Origin: Anomaloglossus baeobatrachus
Taxonomy: Eukaryota > Chordata > Amphibia > Anura > Aromobatidae
DNA length: 64,000 bases
Assembly: GCF_048569485.1 (NCBI RefSeq)
Contig: NC_134358.1
Location: 549,125,597 to 549,189,596 of the forward strand
Reading direction: 5' to 3'
Shown: in pieces, positions 50,621 through 62,777 of the stretch
Layout: every line of letters begins with the position of its first letter
Numbering within the stretch: the first letter of the stretch is position 1
Made by a program: the position numbers and the translations under genes
The notes under the pieces: generated by a model
What the model saw: the letters and a program-made list of their open reading frames with translations, nothing else
Told to the model about the DNA's origin: nothing
Database searches by the model: none

Positions 50621-50884
50621 ACTTAAAACCATTTTATGAGATGGTTTGGCCCAACAGTTGTAGGGGTATAACTCCTCGTTTCTGCAGAAAACCTCCCAGA
50701 AAGCAGTGCACTTTGAGGTGGTGTTTAAGGGGCCTTTCGAATGATCAGATGGAGGCATTGCATTGGAAAGGGGGCACAAAAAGTCAAAAGTGATGGGATA
50801 TCCTACCAATATGCCACCAATACTAAAATGCTAATACCCATTTTACTCAAATAACACAGTTTTCTAGGTCATTATTAGAAGAAA

Positions 50885-52165
50885 TGAAGCTGTAGAATGA
50901 TCAAGATTGGTGAAAATGGAGCTCTAAAGCGGGCTTTACACGCTACGACATCACTCAAGTGATCTCGTTGGGGTCACGGAATTGGTGACGCACATCCGGT
51001 CGCTTTAGTGATGCCGTTGCGTGTGACCCCTATGAGCGATTTTGCATCGTCGCAAAAACGTGCAAAATCGCTCATCGGTGACATGGGGGTCCATTCTCAA
51101 ATATCGTTACTGCAGCAGTAACGAATTTGTTCCTCGTTCCTGAGGCAGCACACATCGCTCCGTGTGACACCGCAGGAACGAGGAACCTCACCTTACCTGC
51201 CTCCCGGCCACAATGCGTAAGGAAGTAGGTGGGCGGGATGTTACGTCCCGCTCATCTCCGCCCCTCCGCTTCTATTGGGCGGCGGTTCAGTGACGCTGCT
51301 GTGACGTCGCTGTGACGCTGAACGAACCGCCCCCTTAGAAAGGAGGCAGTTCGCCGGTAACAGCGACTTCGCAGGTAAGGTAAGTAGTGTGACGGATGCG
51401 GGCGATGTTGTGCGACACGGGCAGAGATTTGCCCGTGTCGCACAACCGATGGGGGCAGGTACGCACGCTGGCGATATCGGTACCGATATCGCGGTATGTC
51501 AAGCGGCCTTAAAATGATCAAGATTGGTGGAAATGAAGCTATAGAATTATTAAGATTGGTGGACATGAAGCTTTAGAATGATCAAGATTGGTGGACATGA
51601 AGCTCTAAAATGATCAAGATTGGTGGAAATGAAGCTCTGAATGATCACGATTGGTGGAAATGAAGCTCTAGAATGATCAAGGTTGGTGGACATGAAGCTC
51701 TAAAATGATCAAGATTGGTGGAAATGAAGCTCTGAATGATCACGATTGGTGGAAATGAAGCTTTAAAATGATCAAGATTGGTGGAAATAAAGCTCTAAAA
51801 TGATCAAGATTGGTGGAAATGAAGCTCTAGAATGATCAATGTTGGTGGACATGAAGCTCTAAAATGATCAAGATTGGTAGAAATGAAGCTCTAGAATGAT
51901 CAAGGTTGGTGGACATGAAGCTCTAAAATGATCAAGATTGGTGGAAATGAAGCTCTGAATGATCACGATTGGTGGAAATGAAGCTTTAAAATGATCAAGA
52001 TTGGTGGAAATAAAGCTCTAAAATGATCAAGATTGGTGGAAATGAAGCTCTAGAATGATCAATGTTGGTGGACATGAAGCTCTAAAATGATCAAGATTGG
52101 TGGAAATGAAGCTCTAGAATGACCAAGGTTGGTGGACATGAAGCGCTAGAATGATTAAGGTAGTG
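50885..52165. repeat. 32-bp minisatellite, ~20 units, split by a MITE
   Basis: Unit GAAGCTCTAAAATGATCAAG plus ATTGGTGGAAAT. One unit lies left of the MITE (50885-50927) and the rest at 51510-52165. A block of about nine units near 51600-51840 is repeated near 51840-52080. Confidence 0.9.
50928..51509. mobile_element. TAA-flanked MITE family H (copy F)
   Basis: 582 bp with a perfect TAA duplication (50925-50927 and 51510-51512). The flanking minisatellite unit reads continuously when the element is skipped, so the TAA target and both ends are certain. Confidence 0.85.
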
Positions 52166-52740
52166 GCTATTCTTCCTTCGTCTTGAATATCTTGGACCAC
52201 ATTAGACCTTATTTATGGAAGGTTATTGGAACCTACGACACTCATCCTACTATAGGAAGTGATGTCAAGCCACACCACCATTTCCAGATCTGAAAGCTTA
52301 ATGGTCACCCAGTGCCACCTAGCACCAACGTCAAGTTCATCAAAATTGTGCTCTTGTGACAGAACTGAATGAGCAGATCTAATTTTTATGTTGTAGACTA
52401 AAATCCTACTACTGATGAAACGTGTGTCATAGATAAGCCCAAATCTGCGATTTTATACAATGATGAAATAATTAAATCTTATCAGAAGGACAAAGATGTT
52501 CAAGGTTTTTCCATTTGGCTTCAGAAGACTTTGCCCTTCAACGATATCTCAATATGAATCTGTCCACGTGATACAAGTTTCACATTCCCTGAATTGGCAG
52601 AAGCACATCAGACAATAACTGGTCGCCTCCATCAGTCCCCATTAAACGGGGCTTAAGTCTGGGACCAGTTGAGCTTCAGAGGTCACTTCATATGGTCGTT
52701 GCCTACAAGGAGTCTTCCTGTCAACTCTTCCGTCGAAGGC
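52166..52740. other. Unique-looking sequence beside the receptor exon
   Basis: No repeat is recognised here, unlike most of the window. It would be the distal 3-prime UTR or 3-prime flank of the minus-strand receptor gene. No coding frame is recognised. Confidence 0.4.
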
Positions 52741-52746
52741 TTTATT
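52741..52746 (-). promoter_or_regulatory. Candidate polyadenylation signal AATAAA
   Basis: A canonical hexamer on the minus strand 54 nt after the stop codon of the receptor exon. It would give a very short 3-prime UTR, and a more distal site may be used instead. Confidence 0.3.
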
Positions 52747-52799
52747 TCCATTGAGGACTTCAGCTCATGTTTTGAAAACTTCCCATGTGTGGTGGAGAA

Positions 52800-53021
52800 T
52801 CAGGCGTACGTATCCCCGGAGTTGAGTGCTGTAATCTCCGAGTCGTCTCCATACTTCCCATTTAAATGTTCACTATTGGACTCATGGGGGTATGGATAAA
52901 TTGGGACCTCAGTTATGGATGTGGCTGTGTAGGAAGTAGAACGCATCGAACAATGTTCTCTCCTTCTCTGACCCCACTGAGTTTTGTATTGCATCCATTG
53001 TCTCTTTAGTGCACCTTGTAC
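52800..53021 (-). CDS. CALCR: Terminal coding exon, calcitonin-receptor-family GPCR
   Basis: 73 codons and a stop, read right to left, after a splice acceptor (pyrimidine-rich TATTTATTGTATCCTAG immediately before GTA). Phase 0. The peptide begins VQGALKRQWMQYKTQWGQRR, which fits helix 8 after TM7 of class B GPCRs (usually written NGEVQ...). It continues MRSTSYTATSITEVPIY, then SEHLNGKYGDDSEITALN, and ends GDTYA. KRQW, QW and PIY recall CALCR; RS-SYT and SEHLNGK recall CALCRL. So the family is well supported but the paralogue is not; CALCR is a lean. The product would be a plasma-membrane Gs-coupled receptor that pairs with RAMPs; this exon is its cytoplasmic tail. The preceding TM exons were not found in the window. 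Confidence 0.7.
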   Translation of the reverse strand, partial: VQGALKRQWMQYKTQWGQRRREHCSMRSTSYTATSITEVPIYPYPHESNSEHLNGKYGDDSEITALNSGDTYA

Positions 53022-53187
53022 CTAGGATACAATAAATAAGAAGGACATGTGTTAAGAGTTAATGAGGTAGAACATTTTGCACTGATTCACATCACAATAT
53101 ATCTTTGTATCGGCCTTAAATTTCGCTTTCTTTTGTAAAGCTTTAGATTCCCCATGTAACCAGAGAGCAAAACCATAACATTTTATC

Positions 53188-53276
53188 TGAAGCCACCACT
53201 AGATGGCGTGGAGTGCAGTTCAACATGTATACATTAAACTCCCATACTCCCTCTAGTGGTGGCTCATAGCAGCTAG
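53188..53276. repeat. Short inverted repeat, CCACTAG family (copy 3)
   Basis: GAAGCCACCACTAGATGGCG faces CTCCCTCTAGTGGTGGCTCA across a short loop. It lies in what would be the last intron of the receptor gene. Confidence 0.65.
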
Positions 53277-53734
53277 AATTTTAAAGAGTAACTAAACTTG
53301 TATTTTTTGTATCATTTTGTCCAGCGTGGAAAGTTGGAAACCTATTACAATCTCTTTGTTATAGAATTTGTCTTTATTCTTGTAAGAAAAGGCATAGAAG
53401 TGGCTTCCAAAGCCTGGATTTTTCCAGTCTATTTGCTGCCTACAGCTTCATAGATGTCATGAGTGTGCCATGTCCTGATGCTACATCTGAGGTCAGGAGG
53501 TCTCAGCGTTTAATTGATCGCAGGTCTTCTGTAGAGCTCACTTGACTGTTATCTTTTTGAGGTACTTTCCCTTCTATGCTGAAGGGGTTAAGGACCCTTT
53601 CCCTGCTGGCTGAGATTTCACTTAGCCTCTAGCTGCAGCTTGTTATCATCTTTCTCTTCTGCTATATCTACCCACCCCTGGCTTAACTCCATGCTGCATA
53701 TAGATTCTCCATACTGACCACGTTGAAGGAGTTT

Positions 53735-55745
53735 GTCTCTATATAGCTGAAGTGCTCATTCCTACTGCAGCAGCAAAGCTCCCTACTGGAGAAGAGCTAT
53801 TGTGGCGCCCCTGAGGCTTCCGTCGCCACAGGTCATTGCACCCCATCAGCGGTGTGATGCCCCATTCTGGGAGAAGAAGAGAGTGAACTCCGGTCCCCTG
53901 GTAAATCCACACTACACCCATTGCTAGGGACACACAGGACCAGGGAAAGTGGCAGGCAACCCTCCCATGGTGCATACTGAGAGGGGCTGTAAGACCCATC
54001 CCTGCTCCCATAGGGTGGTAGCTTAGCAACTGGGGAGGTGGGAGGAGCCACCAGAGAGCAGATAGAGAAAGGAAGGTCAAGTTAGTTTCAGTTTACCTCA
54101 GGGAGTGAGAGGAGCAGCATGTAGTTGGAGGAGAAGAACGAGAGAAAGGAGGGAGGAGGAGGCCTGCTGGAGGCAGGCAAGGAGGAGAAGGGAAAGAAAG
54201 AAAGAAAGCTCCAAGTCAGACAGGAGCAGAGGAACTGAAAGAGACGCTTCCTGGTGAAGACCCTGGGACCCATAGGTCCAGGTGACACCACGTAGGAACA
54301 GAAGGAGTCGCAGGGCCGCGGGTAGTCCTGTAGGTACCACGAGCAGTCCTTGTTGGGTACCGAAGCCGAGGGCCCAGAGGCGCTACGAGTAGCTGCAGGC
54401 TGCGGTGGCCTGGTCCACATTGACATCGGTGGAGTGATTAAGCTGCGACAGGGGACGGTCCCTAGAGACTGGAGGAGTTCAAAGACAATCTCCAAACAGT
54501 AAAAACCGAGGCCCAGGGACGTTGTAAGCTCCCAGGGCCAGAACCCAGAGCAGACCTTCAGAAAAGGGGTAATCAGCCGACAGGTGACCCCCCAGCCTGG
54601 AGGCTGTAGTGGAGGCCAAGCCAGGGCCATCCAAACTCGGGCAAGGCTAGTGAAGACAGCAGAGAAGGAGACACTAAAGAGAAGGGTACCGGATTTCACG
54701 CTCTGAATCACCCAGAAGGCGGAGGTCCCTGACAGAGGTTCCAGCAGTCCAAGGGTCCTGCTACCCTGACAAGAACTGTGAGTAAAGAACTGGAACTGCA
54801 CCTTTGAAGTTGCCTCAGTTATTTCATCTGCATAGACATTTACAAGCACCAACAGTGCCCCGGGCATTGCTCCACCTGTGGGGAGCAGTACCACCATTGC
54901 TGCCATCACATCATCCCGGTGGCCTCACACAGCAGCGGCGGCTTATTAGCCGCATACCACAGGTGGCGTCACGAACACAACCATTAACAAGCAAGCCACA
55001 TATTCAACTGACACCCACCAGGGCCACGGAGCCGGGCCCAGCCACCACTGACTACCACCGGACTAGTCCGGCCCGGCACCGGGTGTCCCACAGCCCTGGG
55101 GTGGGCGAGTCACTATATAGCTGAAGTGCTCATTCCTACTGCAGCAGCAAAGCTCCCTACTGGAGAAGAGCTATATAGCTGAAGTGTTCGCTCCTATTAC
55201 AACAGCAAAGCTCCCTACTAGAGAAGATCTGTATAGCTGAAGTGTTTGTTCCTATTGCAGCAGCAAAGCTCCCTACTAGAGAAGATCTATATAACTGAAG
55301 TGTTCATTGCTATTGCAGTAGCAAAGCTCCCTACTAGAGAAGATCTGTATAGCTGAAATGTTCATCTTTTATTGCAGTAGCAAAGCTCCCTACTGGAGAA
55401 GATCTGTATAGCTGAAGTGTTTGTTCCTATTGCAGCAGCAAAGCTCCCTACTAGAGAAGAGCTTTATAGCTAAGTGCTTATTCCTATTGCAGCAGCAAAG
55501 CTCTCTATTGGAGAAGATCTGTATAGCTGAAATGTTAATTTCTATTGCAGTAGCAAAGCTCCCTACTAGAGAAGATCTATATAGCTGAAGTGTTCGTTCC
55601 TTGTGCAGCAGCAAAGCTCCCTATTGGAGAAGATCTGTATAGCTGAAGTGTTCATTCCTATTGCAGCACCAAAGCTCCCTACTGGAGACGATCTATATAG
55701 CTGAAGTGTTTGTTCCTATTGCAGCAGCAAAGTTCCCTACTGGAG
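53735..55745. repeat. ~58-bp minisatellite split by a solo LTR
   Basis: Units TATAGCTGAAGTGTTCATTC, CTATTGCAGCAGCAAAGCTC, CCTACTGGAGAAGATCTG. One unit lies left of the LTR (53735-53800) and about ten lie right (55113-55745). The unit just left of the LTR and the first unit on the right appear identical in sequence. Confidence 0.85.
53801..55112 (+). mobile_element. Solo LTR, family L relative
   Basis: 1,312 bp starting TGTGGCGCCCCTGAGG and ending GGGCGAGTCA, with 4-bp duplication CTAT at 53797-53800 and 55113-55116. It shares the TGTGGCGCCC start and the GGTGGCGTCACG motif near its right end with the LTRs at 7588 and 10069, but the middle differs. No retroelement genes. Confidence 0.8.
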
Positions 55746-56815
55746 AATATTTGGAGTCATTTGTTTCCTTGCCTGTTTTGTCTGTGTGTTCCACTTGGTC
55801 TCCAGCCCCTTCACTCCCTTGGGAGGGGGGTACATACAGATGGGTTGTGTCTAGGAGTATAGCAAGGTATGGGACCCAGGCATCTCTACCTTTAGGGTTA
55901 ATCCTGGGGACATTAATAGCTTAGGGACCCCTAGCTTGACGTACAGCACAGGTCCACACTAATCCCTGCTCTGTACCATCACTGGCATGACAATAGATAT
56001 TGGTATGTACTCAATTGGAGTACAGAGGATGACATTGAAAGGGTCAGCAGTGCACCTGCTCCTCCTCTGAGTGTTGTGCTTATCAGATTATCCCCAAAAT
56101 TAAGGAGACACGTAATGAATCTTTCACTGCCATCATCTGTACTCCAAATGAGTACATGCAGCAAATAGAATGGCGAAAACTGGGATTCGGAAGACTTTTA
56201 CATGCATTTATTTTACAGGAAAAAAATCAAATCCCCTATTGAAGTGAATTGCAAAGTTTCATAATTTTTCATGCTGAAAAACATAAAAAAACAGAAAAAA
56301 AGTTTCATTAATTTACAACTATAAAAGAGATAGCAAAATGACAGTCTGGTCAGTGCTGAAGATGTAAGGAACCGGGGGAAGACATCACATGGACAGAAGG
56401 AGGCGACGAGAGCGGTGCTGCGCGGTGGGACAGGCGAGGGGCCGGGGGACAATACTGCTGGTTTTATAATGTGGAGTCTGGACAGATAATGCACATTCCA
56501 TATGCACCAAATACATTCACTGGGAATCACATTTTCTGCCTAATTTCAGAGAATCTGTCAGCTTCAAACTTTGGGAGCTTTGCTCTTCTTCCTTGATGAT
56601 GAGGGAGCTTGGCTATGTCCAGGGCTCTCACAGCCGTGTCTGCGCTCACAGTGGAGTAAGAAGGCGACCGCAGGGGAGAAGTCGTGAATCAGATGGAAAT
56701 ATCCTTACAGCAACTAAAGGAAATCCCTTTATTCTTCAGGACCGCAATCTAACAGGCCGGAGAGGCTAATCAGCAAATATATGACACTTATGTATGTGTA
56801 CACATAGTGTGTATA
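55746..56815. other. No gene or repeat recognised
   Basis: No convincing exon was found. A GC-rich patch lies near 56395-56450. Confidence 0.4.
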
Positions 56816-56817
56816 TA

Positions 56818-58390
<1,573 letters not shown>

Positions 58391-59284
58391 TACTTGCATC
58401 ATTTGTATATATGTGTGCAATTTGTATATGTTCATGTTTATGTTTTATAAGGAAATATTATAAATGTGGTATAATTTGTGTGGTAGATTGGCACTATGAA
58501 TATGTGCATTATAGCGGTACTACATATGTAACAAGTGGTAAACAAGCATGTCTGTACTGCTGATTACATGGTGCGCCATTCATTGGTTTAATATTAGAGG
58601 AGCTTGATACAATAAAATAGAGCATCTTGGCACACTACACGAATGTTTGGTGCTGGCTAATATGTCCATGTGTGTGTGCTATAGCACTACTATTTATGTG
58701 TGTGTGTATGCCTGTGCTATAGCAGTACTATTTATGTGTGTGTTATAGCAGTAGTATTTGTGTATGTGTGCTATAGTTGTAATATTTATGTGTGTGCTAT
58801 AACAGTACTTGTTATGGGTGTGCTATAGCAGTACTATTTATATGTGTGCTATAGCAGTACTATTTATATGTGTGCTATAGCAGTACTATTTGTGTATGTT
58901 TACTATAGCAGTACTACTTGTGTATGTGTGCTATAGTTGTACTATATATATATATATATGTACTATAGCAGTACCATTTATGTGTGCTATAGCAATACTT
59001 TTTTGTGTACTATAGCACTACTATGAACAGTCATATGAAAAAGTTTGGGCACCCCTATTAATGTTAACCTTTTTTCTTTATAACAATTTGGGTTTTTGCT
59101 ATTTCAGTTTCATATATCTAATAACTGATGGACTGAGTAATATTTCTGGATTGGAATGAGGTTTATTGTACTAACAGAAAATGTGCAATCTGCATTTAAA
59201 CAAAATTTGACTGGTGCAAATTATGGGCACCCTTATCAATTTCTTGATTTGAACCCTCCTAACTACTTTTTACTGACTTACTAA

Positions 59285-59761
59285 GGCTAAGTTCACATTT
59301 CCGCTAAAATGTATCAGTCACAATCCGCTGCTCTTGTAAACAGCGGAATCCGTTTAGCGGATTCCGCTGCTCCCATAGACTTGTATGAGCAGCGGATTGT
59401 GACTGATGATGCTGCGTTGCACCCTCCGCCCGACTGATCAGTCGTGGAACGACTGACCGCCGGGCGGGAGGAACGCAGCATGTAACGTTTTTTGAGCAGC
59501 GAGATCCGTCGGATTTCGCTGCGCATGCTCTTTGGCTCCCTGCACACGTCACCAGCTTTGGTTGGTTACCCGATATTTACCCTGGTTACGGTGCAAGGAG
59601 CCAGCGCTAAGCGGTGTAGGCCCGTAACCAAGGTAAATATCGGGTAACCAAGGTAAACATCGGGTGCTTTGCTGTTACCCGATATTTAGGCTGGTTACGT
59701 GTGCAGGGAGGCCGACACTTCCCCGCTCGGCCCCGCCCCCTCCCGCACTCCGCACATGTAT

Positions 59762-59797
<36 letters not shown>

Positions 59798-61619
59798 GTC
59801 CCCAGCCATGCAGACAAGCACTGCCACTGACACCCTCGTCTGGCCCCGCCCCCTGCTCGGCTCCGCCCCCTCCCGCACTTTGCATGTGCACGCACATACA
59901 TACATACATGCACATACATACATACATGCACATACACACACTCACTCACACATACACTCACCTGTCCCCAGCCATGCAGACCGCAGCACTTCTACTGACA
60001 TCCTCAGCGTCTGGCCCCGCCCCCCGCTCGGCTCCGCCCCCTCCCGCACTTTGCATGTGCACACACATACATACATACATGCACATACACACACTCACTC
60101 ACTCACAGATACACTCACCTGTCCCCAGCCATGCAGACCGCAGCACTTCCACTGACATCCTCAGCGCCTGGCCCCGCCCCCTGCTCGGCTCCGCCCCCTC
60201 CCGCACTTTGCATGTGCACACACACACATACATACATACATACATGCACATACACACACTCACTCACTCACAGATACACTCACCTGTCCCCAGCCATGCA
60301 GACCGCAGCACTTCCACTGACATCCTCAGCGCCTGGCCCCGCCCCCCGCTCGGCTCCGCCCCCTCCCGCACTTTGCATGTGCACACACATACATACATAC
60401 ATGCACATACATACATACATGCACATACACACACTCACTCACACATACACTCACCTGTCCCCAGCCATGCAGACCGCAGCACTTCTACTGACATCCTCAG
60501 CGTCTGGCCCCGCCCCCCGCTCGGCTCCGCCCCCTCCCGCACTTTGCATGTGCACACACATACATACATACATGCACATACACACACTCACTCACTCACA
60601 GATACACTCACCTGTCCCCAGCCATGCAGACCGCAGCACTTCCACTGACATCCTCAGCGCCTGGCCCCGCCCCCCGCTCGGCTCCGCCCCCTCCCGCACT
60701 TTGCATGTGCACACACACACATACATACATACATACATGCACATACACACACTCACTCACTCACAGATACACTCACCTGTCCCCAGCCATGCAGACCGCA
60801 GCACTTCTACTGACATCCTCAGCGCCTGGCCCCGCCCCCCGCTCGGCTCCGCCCCCTCCCGCACTTTGCATGTGCACACACATACATACATACATGCACA
60901 TACATACATACATGCACATACACACACTCACTCACACATACACTCACCTGTCCCCAGCCATGCAGACCGCAGCACTTCTACTGACATCCTCAGCGTCTGG
61001 CCCCGCCCCCCGCTCGGCTCCGCCCCCTCCCGCACTTTGCATGTGCACACACATACATACATACATGCACATACACACACTCACTCACTCACAGATACAC
61101 TCACCTGTCCCCAGCCATGCAGACCGCAGCACTTCTACTGACATCCTCAGCGCCTGGCCCCGCCCCCCGCTCGGCTCCGCCCCCTCCCGCACTTTGCATG
61201 TGCACACACATACATACATACATACATGCACATACACACACTCACTCACTCACAGATACACTCACCTGTCCCCAGCCATGCAGACCGCAGCACTTCCACT
61301 GACATCCTCAGCGCCTGGCCCCGCCCCCCGCTCGGCTCCGCCCCCTCCCGCATTCAGCATATGTATACACACACACACTCACACACTCACACAGACACAC
61401 ACTCACCTGTCCTGCAGTCACTGCGGCACTGACGTCCTCAGTGCCACGGCCCCGCTCGGCTCCTCCCCTCCCCCCCGAACTCCGCCCCCCGCACACAACG
61501 GAATCCGACAAAGAATTCTGTTCTTTGTCATCCGTTGTACAGCGTTGAACAGCGCATCAGTCACATGCGTCAAGCGACGCATGTGACTGATACAAATCAA
61601 CGGAAATGTGAACTTAGCC
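59285..61619. mobile_element. TAA-flanked element with internal higher-order array
   Basis: Ends GGCTAAGTTCACATTTCCG and the exact inverse at the right. TAA is duplicated at 59282-59284 and 61620-61622; skipping the element restores the continuous Tc1 sequence. That fits a PIF/Harbinger-type target. It has no transposase. About 1.65 of 2.34 kb is a minisatellite. The left part has GTTACCCGATATTTACC motifs in both orientations. Confidence 0.8.
59750..61400. repeat. ~160-bp array with a 493-bp trimer period
   Basis: About ten units, each a C-rich part (CCTGTCCCCAGCCATGCAGA, GGCCCCGCCCC) plus a run of (CACATA/CATA)n. The same initiating ATG context recurs at 60131, 60624 and 61117, exactly 493 bp apart. 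Three consecutive units therefore form one higher-order repeat. Since 493 is not divisible by three the frame rotates between periods. Confidence 0.9.
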
Positions 61620-61756
61620 TAAAGCACTAAATTAGTTTTGTGACCTCATTGAGCTTTGAACTTCATAGGCAGGTGTATCCAATCATGAGAAAAGGTATTT
61701 AAGGTGGCCACTTGCAAGTTGTTCTCCTATTTGAATCTCCTATGAAGAGTGGCATC

Positions 61757-62777
61757 ATGGGCTCCTCAAAACAACTCTCAAATGATCTGAAAACAAAGAT
61801 TATTCAGCATAGTTGTTCAGGGGAAGGTACAAAAAGTTGTCTCAGAGATTTAAACTGTCAGTTTCCACTGTGAGGAACATAGTAAGGAAATGGAAGAACA
61901 CAGGTACAGTTCTTGTTAAGCCCAGAAGTGGCAGGCCAAGAAAAATATCAGAAAGGCAGAGAAGAAGAATGGTGAGAACAGTCAAGGACAATCCACAGAC
62001 CACCTCCAAAGACCTGCAGCATCATCTTGCTGCAGATGGTGTCACTGTGCATCAGTCAACAATACAGCGCACTTTGCACAAGGAGAAGCTGTATGGGAGA
62101 GTGATGCGAATGAAGCCGTTTCTGCAAGAATTCCACAAACAGAGTCTCCTGAGGTATGCAAAAGCACATTTGGACAAGCCAGTTACATTTTGGAAGAAGG
62201 TCCTGTGGACTGATGAAACAAAGATTGAGTTGTTTGGTCATACAAAAAGGTGTTATGCATGGAGGCAAAAAAACACGGCATTCCAAGAAAAGCACTTGCT
62301 ACCCACAGTAAAATTTGGTGGAGGTTCCATCATGCTTTGGGGCTGTGTGGCCAATGCCGGCACCGGGAATCTTGTTAAAGTTGAGGGTCGCATGGATTCA
62401 ACTCAGTATCAGCAGATTCTTGACAATAATGTGCAAGAATCAGTGACGAAGTTGAAGTTAGGCAGGGGATGGATATTTCAGCAAGACAATGATCCAAAAC
62501 ACCGCTCCAAATCTACTCAGGCATTCATGCAGAGGAATAATTACAATGTTCTGGAATGGCCATCCCGGTCCCCAGACCTGAATATCATTGAACATCTGTG
62601 GGATGATGTGAAGCGGCTGTCCATGCTCGGCGACCATCAAACTTAACTGAACTGGAATTGTTCTGTAAACAGGAATGGTCAAATCTACCTTCATCCAGGA
62701 TCCAGGAACTCATTAAAAGCTACAGGAAGCGACTAGAGGCTGTGATTTTTGCAAAAGGAGGATCTACAAAATATTAA
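61757..62777 (+). pseudogene. Tc1 transposase of the second lineage, frameshifted
   Basis: Starts ATG (MGSSKQLSNDLKTKIIQH) at 61757 and would end at TAA 62777 after GGSTKY. A frame change near 61825 and another near 62630 separate the start and the C-terminal 50 residues from a long central frame (61813-62646). Visible motifs are KLSVSTVRNIVRKWK (helix-turn-helix), SGRPRK, WTDETKIELFG (first Asp), [18 protein letters not shown] (second Asp) and DLNIIEHLWDDVK (Glu). Normal length would be about 340 residues. Related to, but clearly distinct from, the transposase at 57166. Confidence 0.9.

Noticed and set aside
54088-54909. 273-codon minus-strand frame
   Set aside because: It lies wholly within a solo LTR, is low in recognisable motifs and runs opposite to the LTR.
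59701-61586. Overlapping 315-336 codon frames rich in His-Thr and Ala-Pro
   Set aside because: They follow the (CACATA)n and C-rich units; the apparent homology among them is the 493-bp period in rotated frames.
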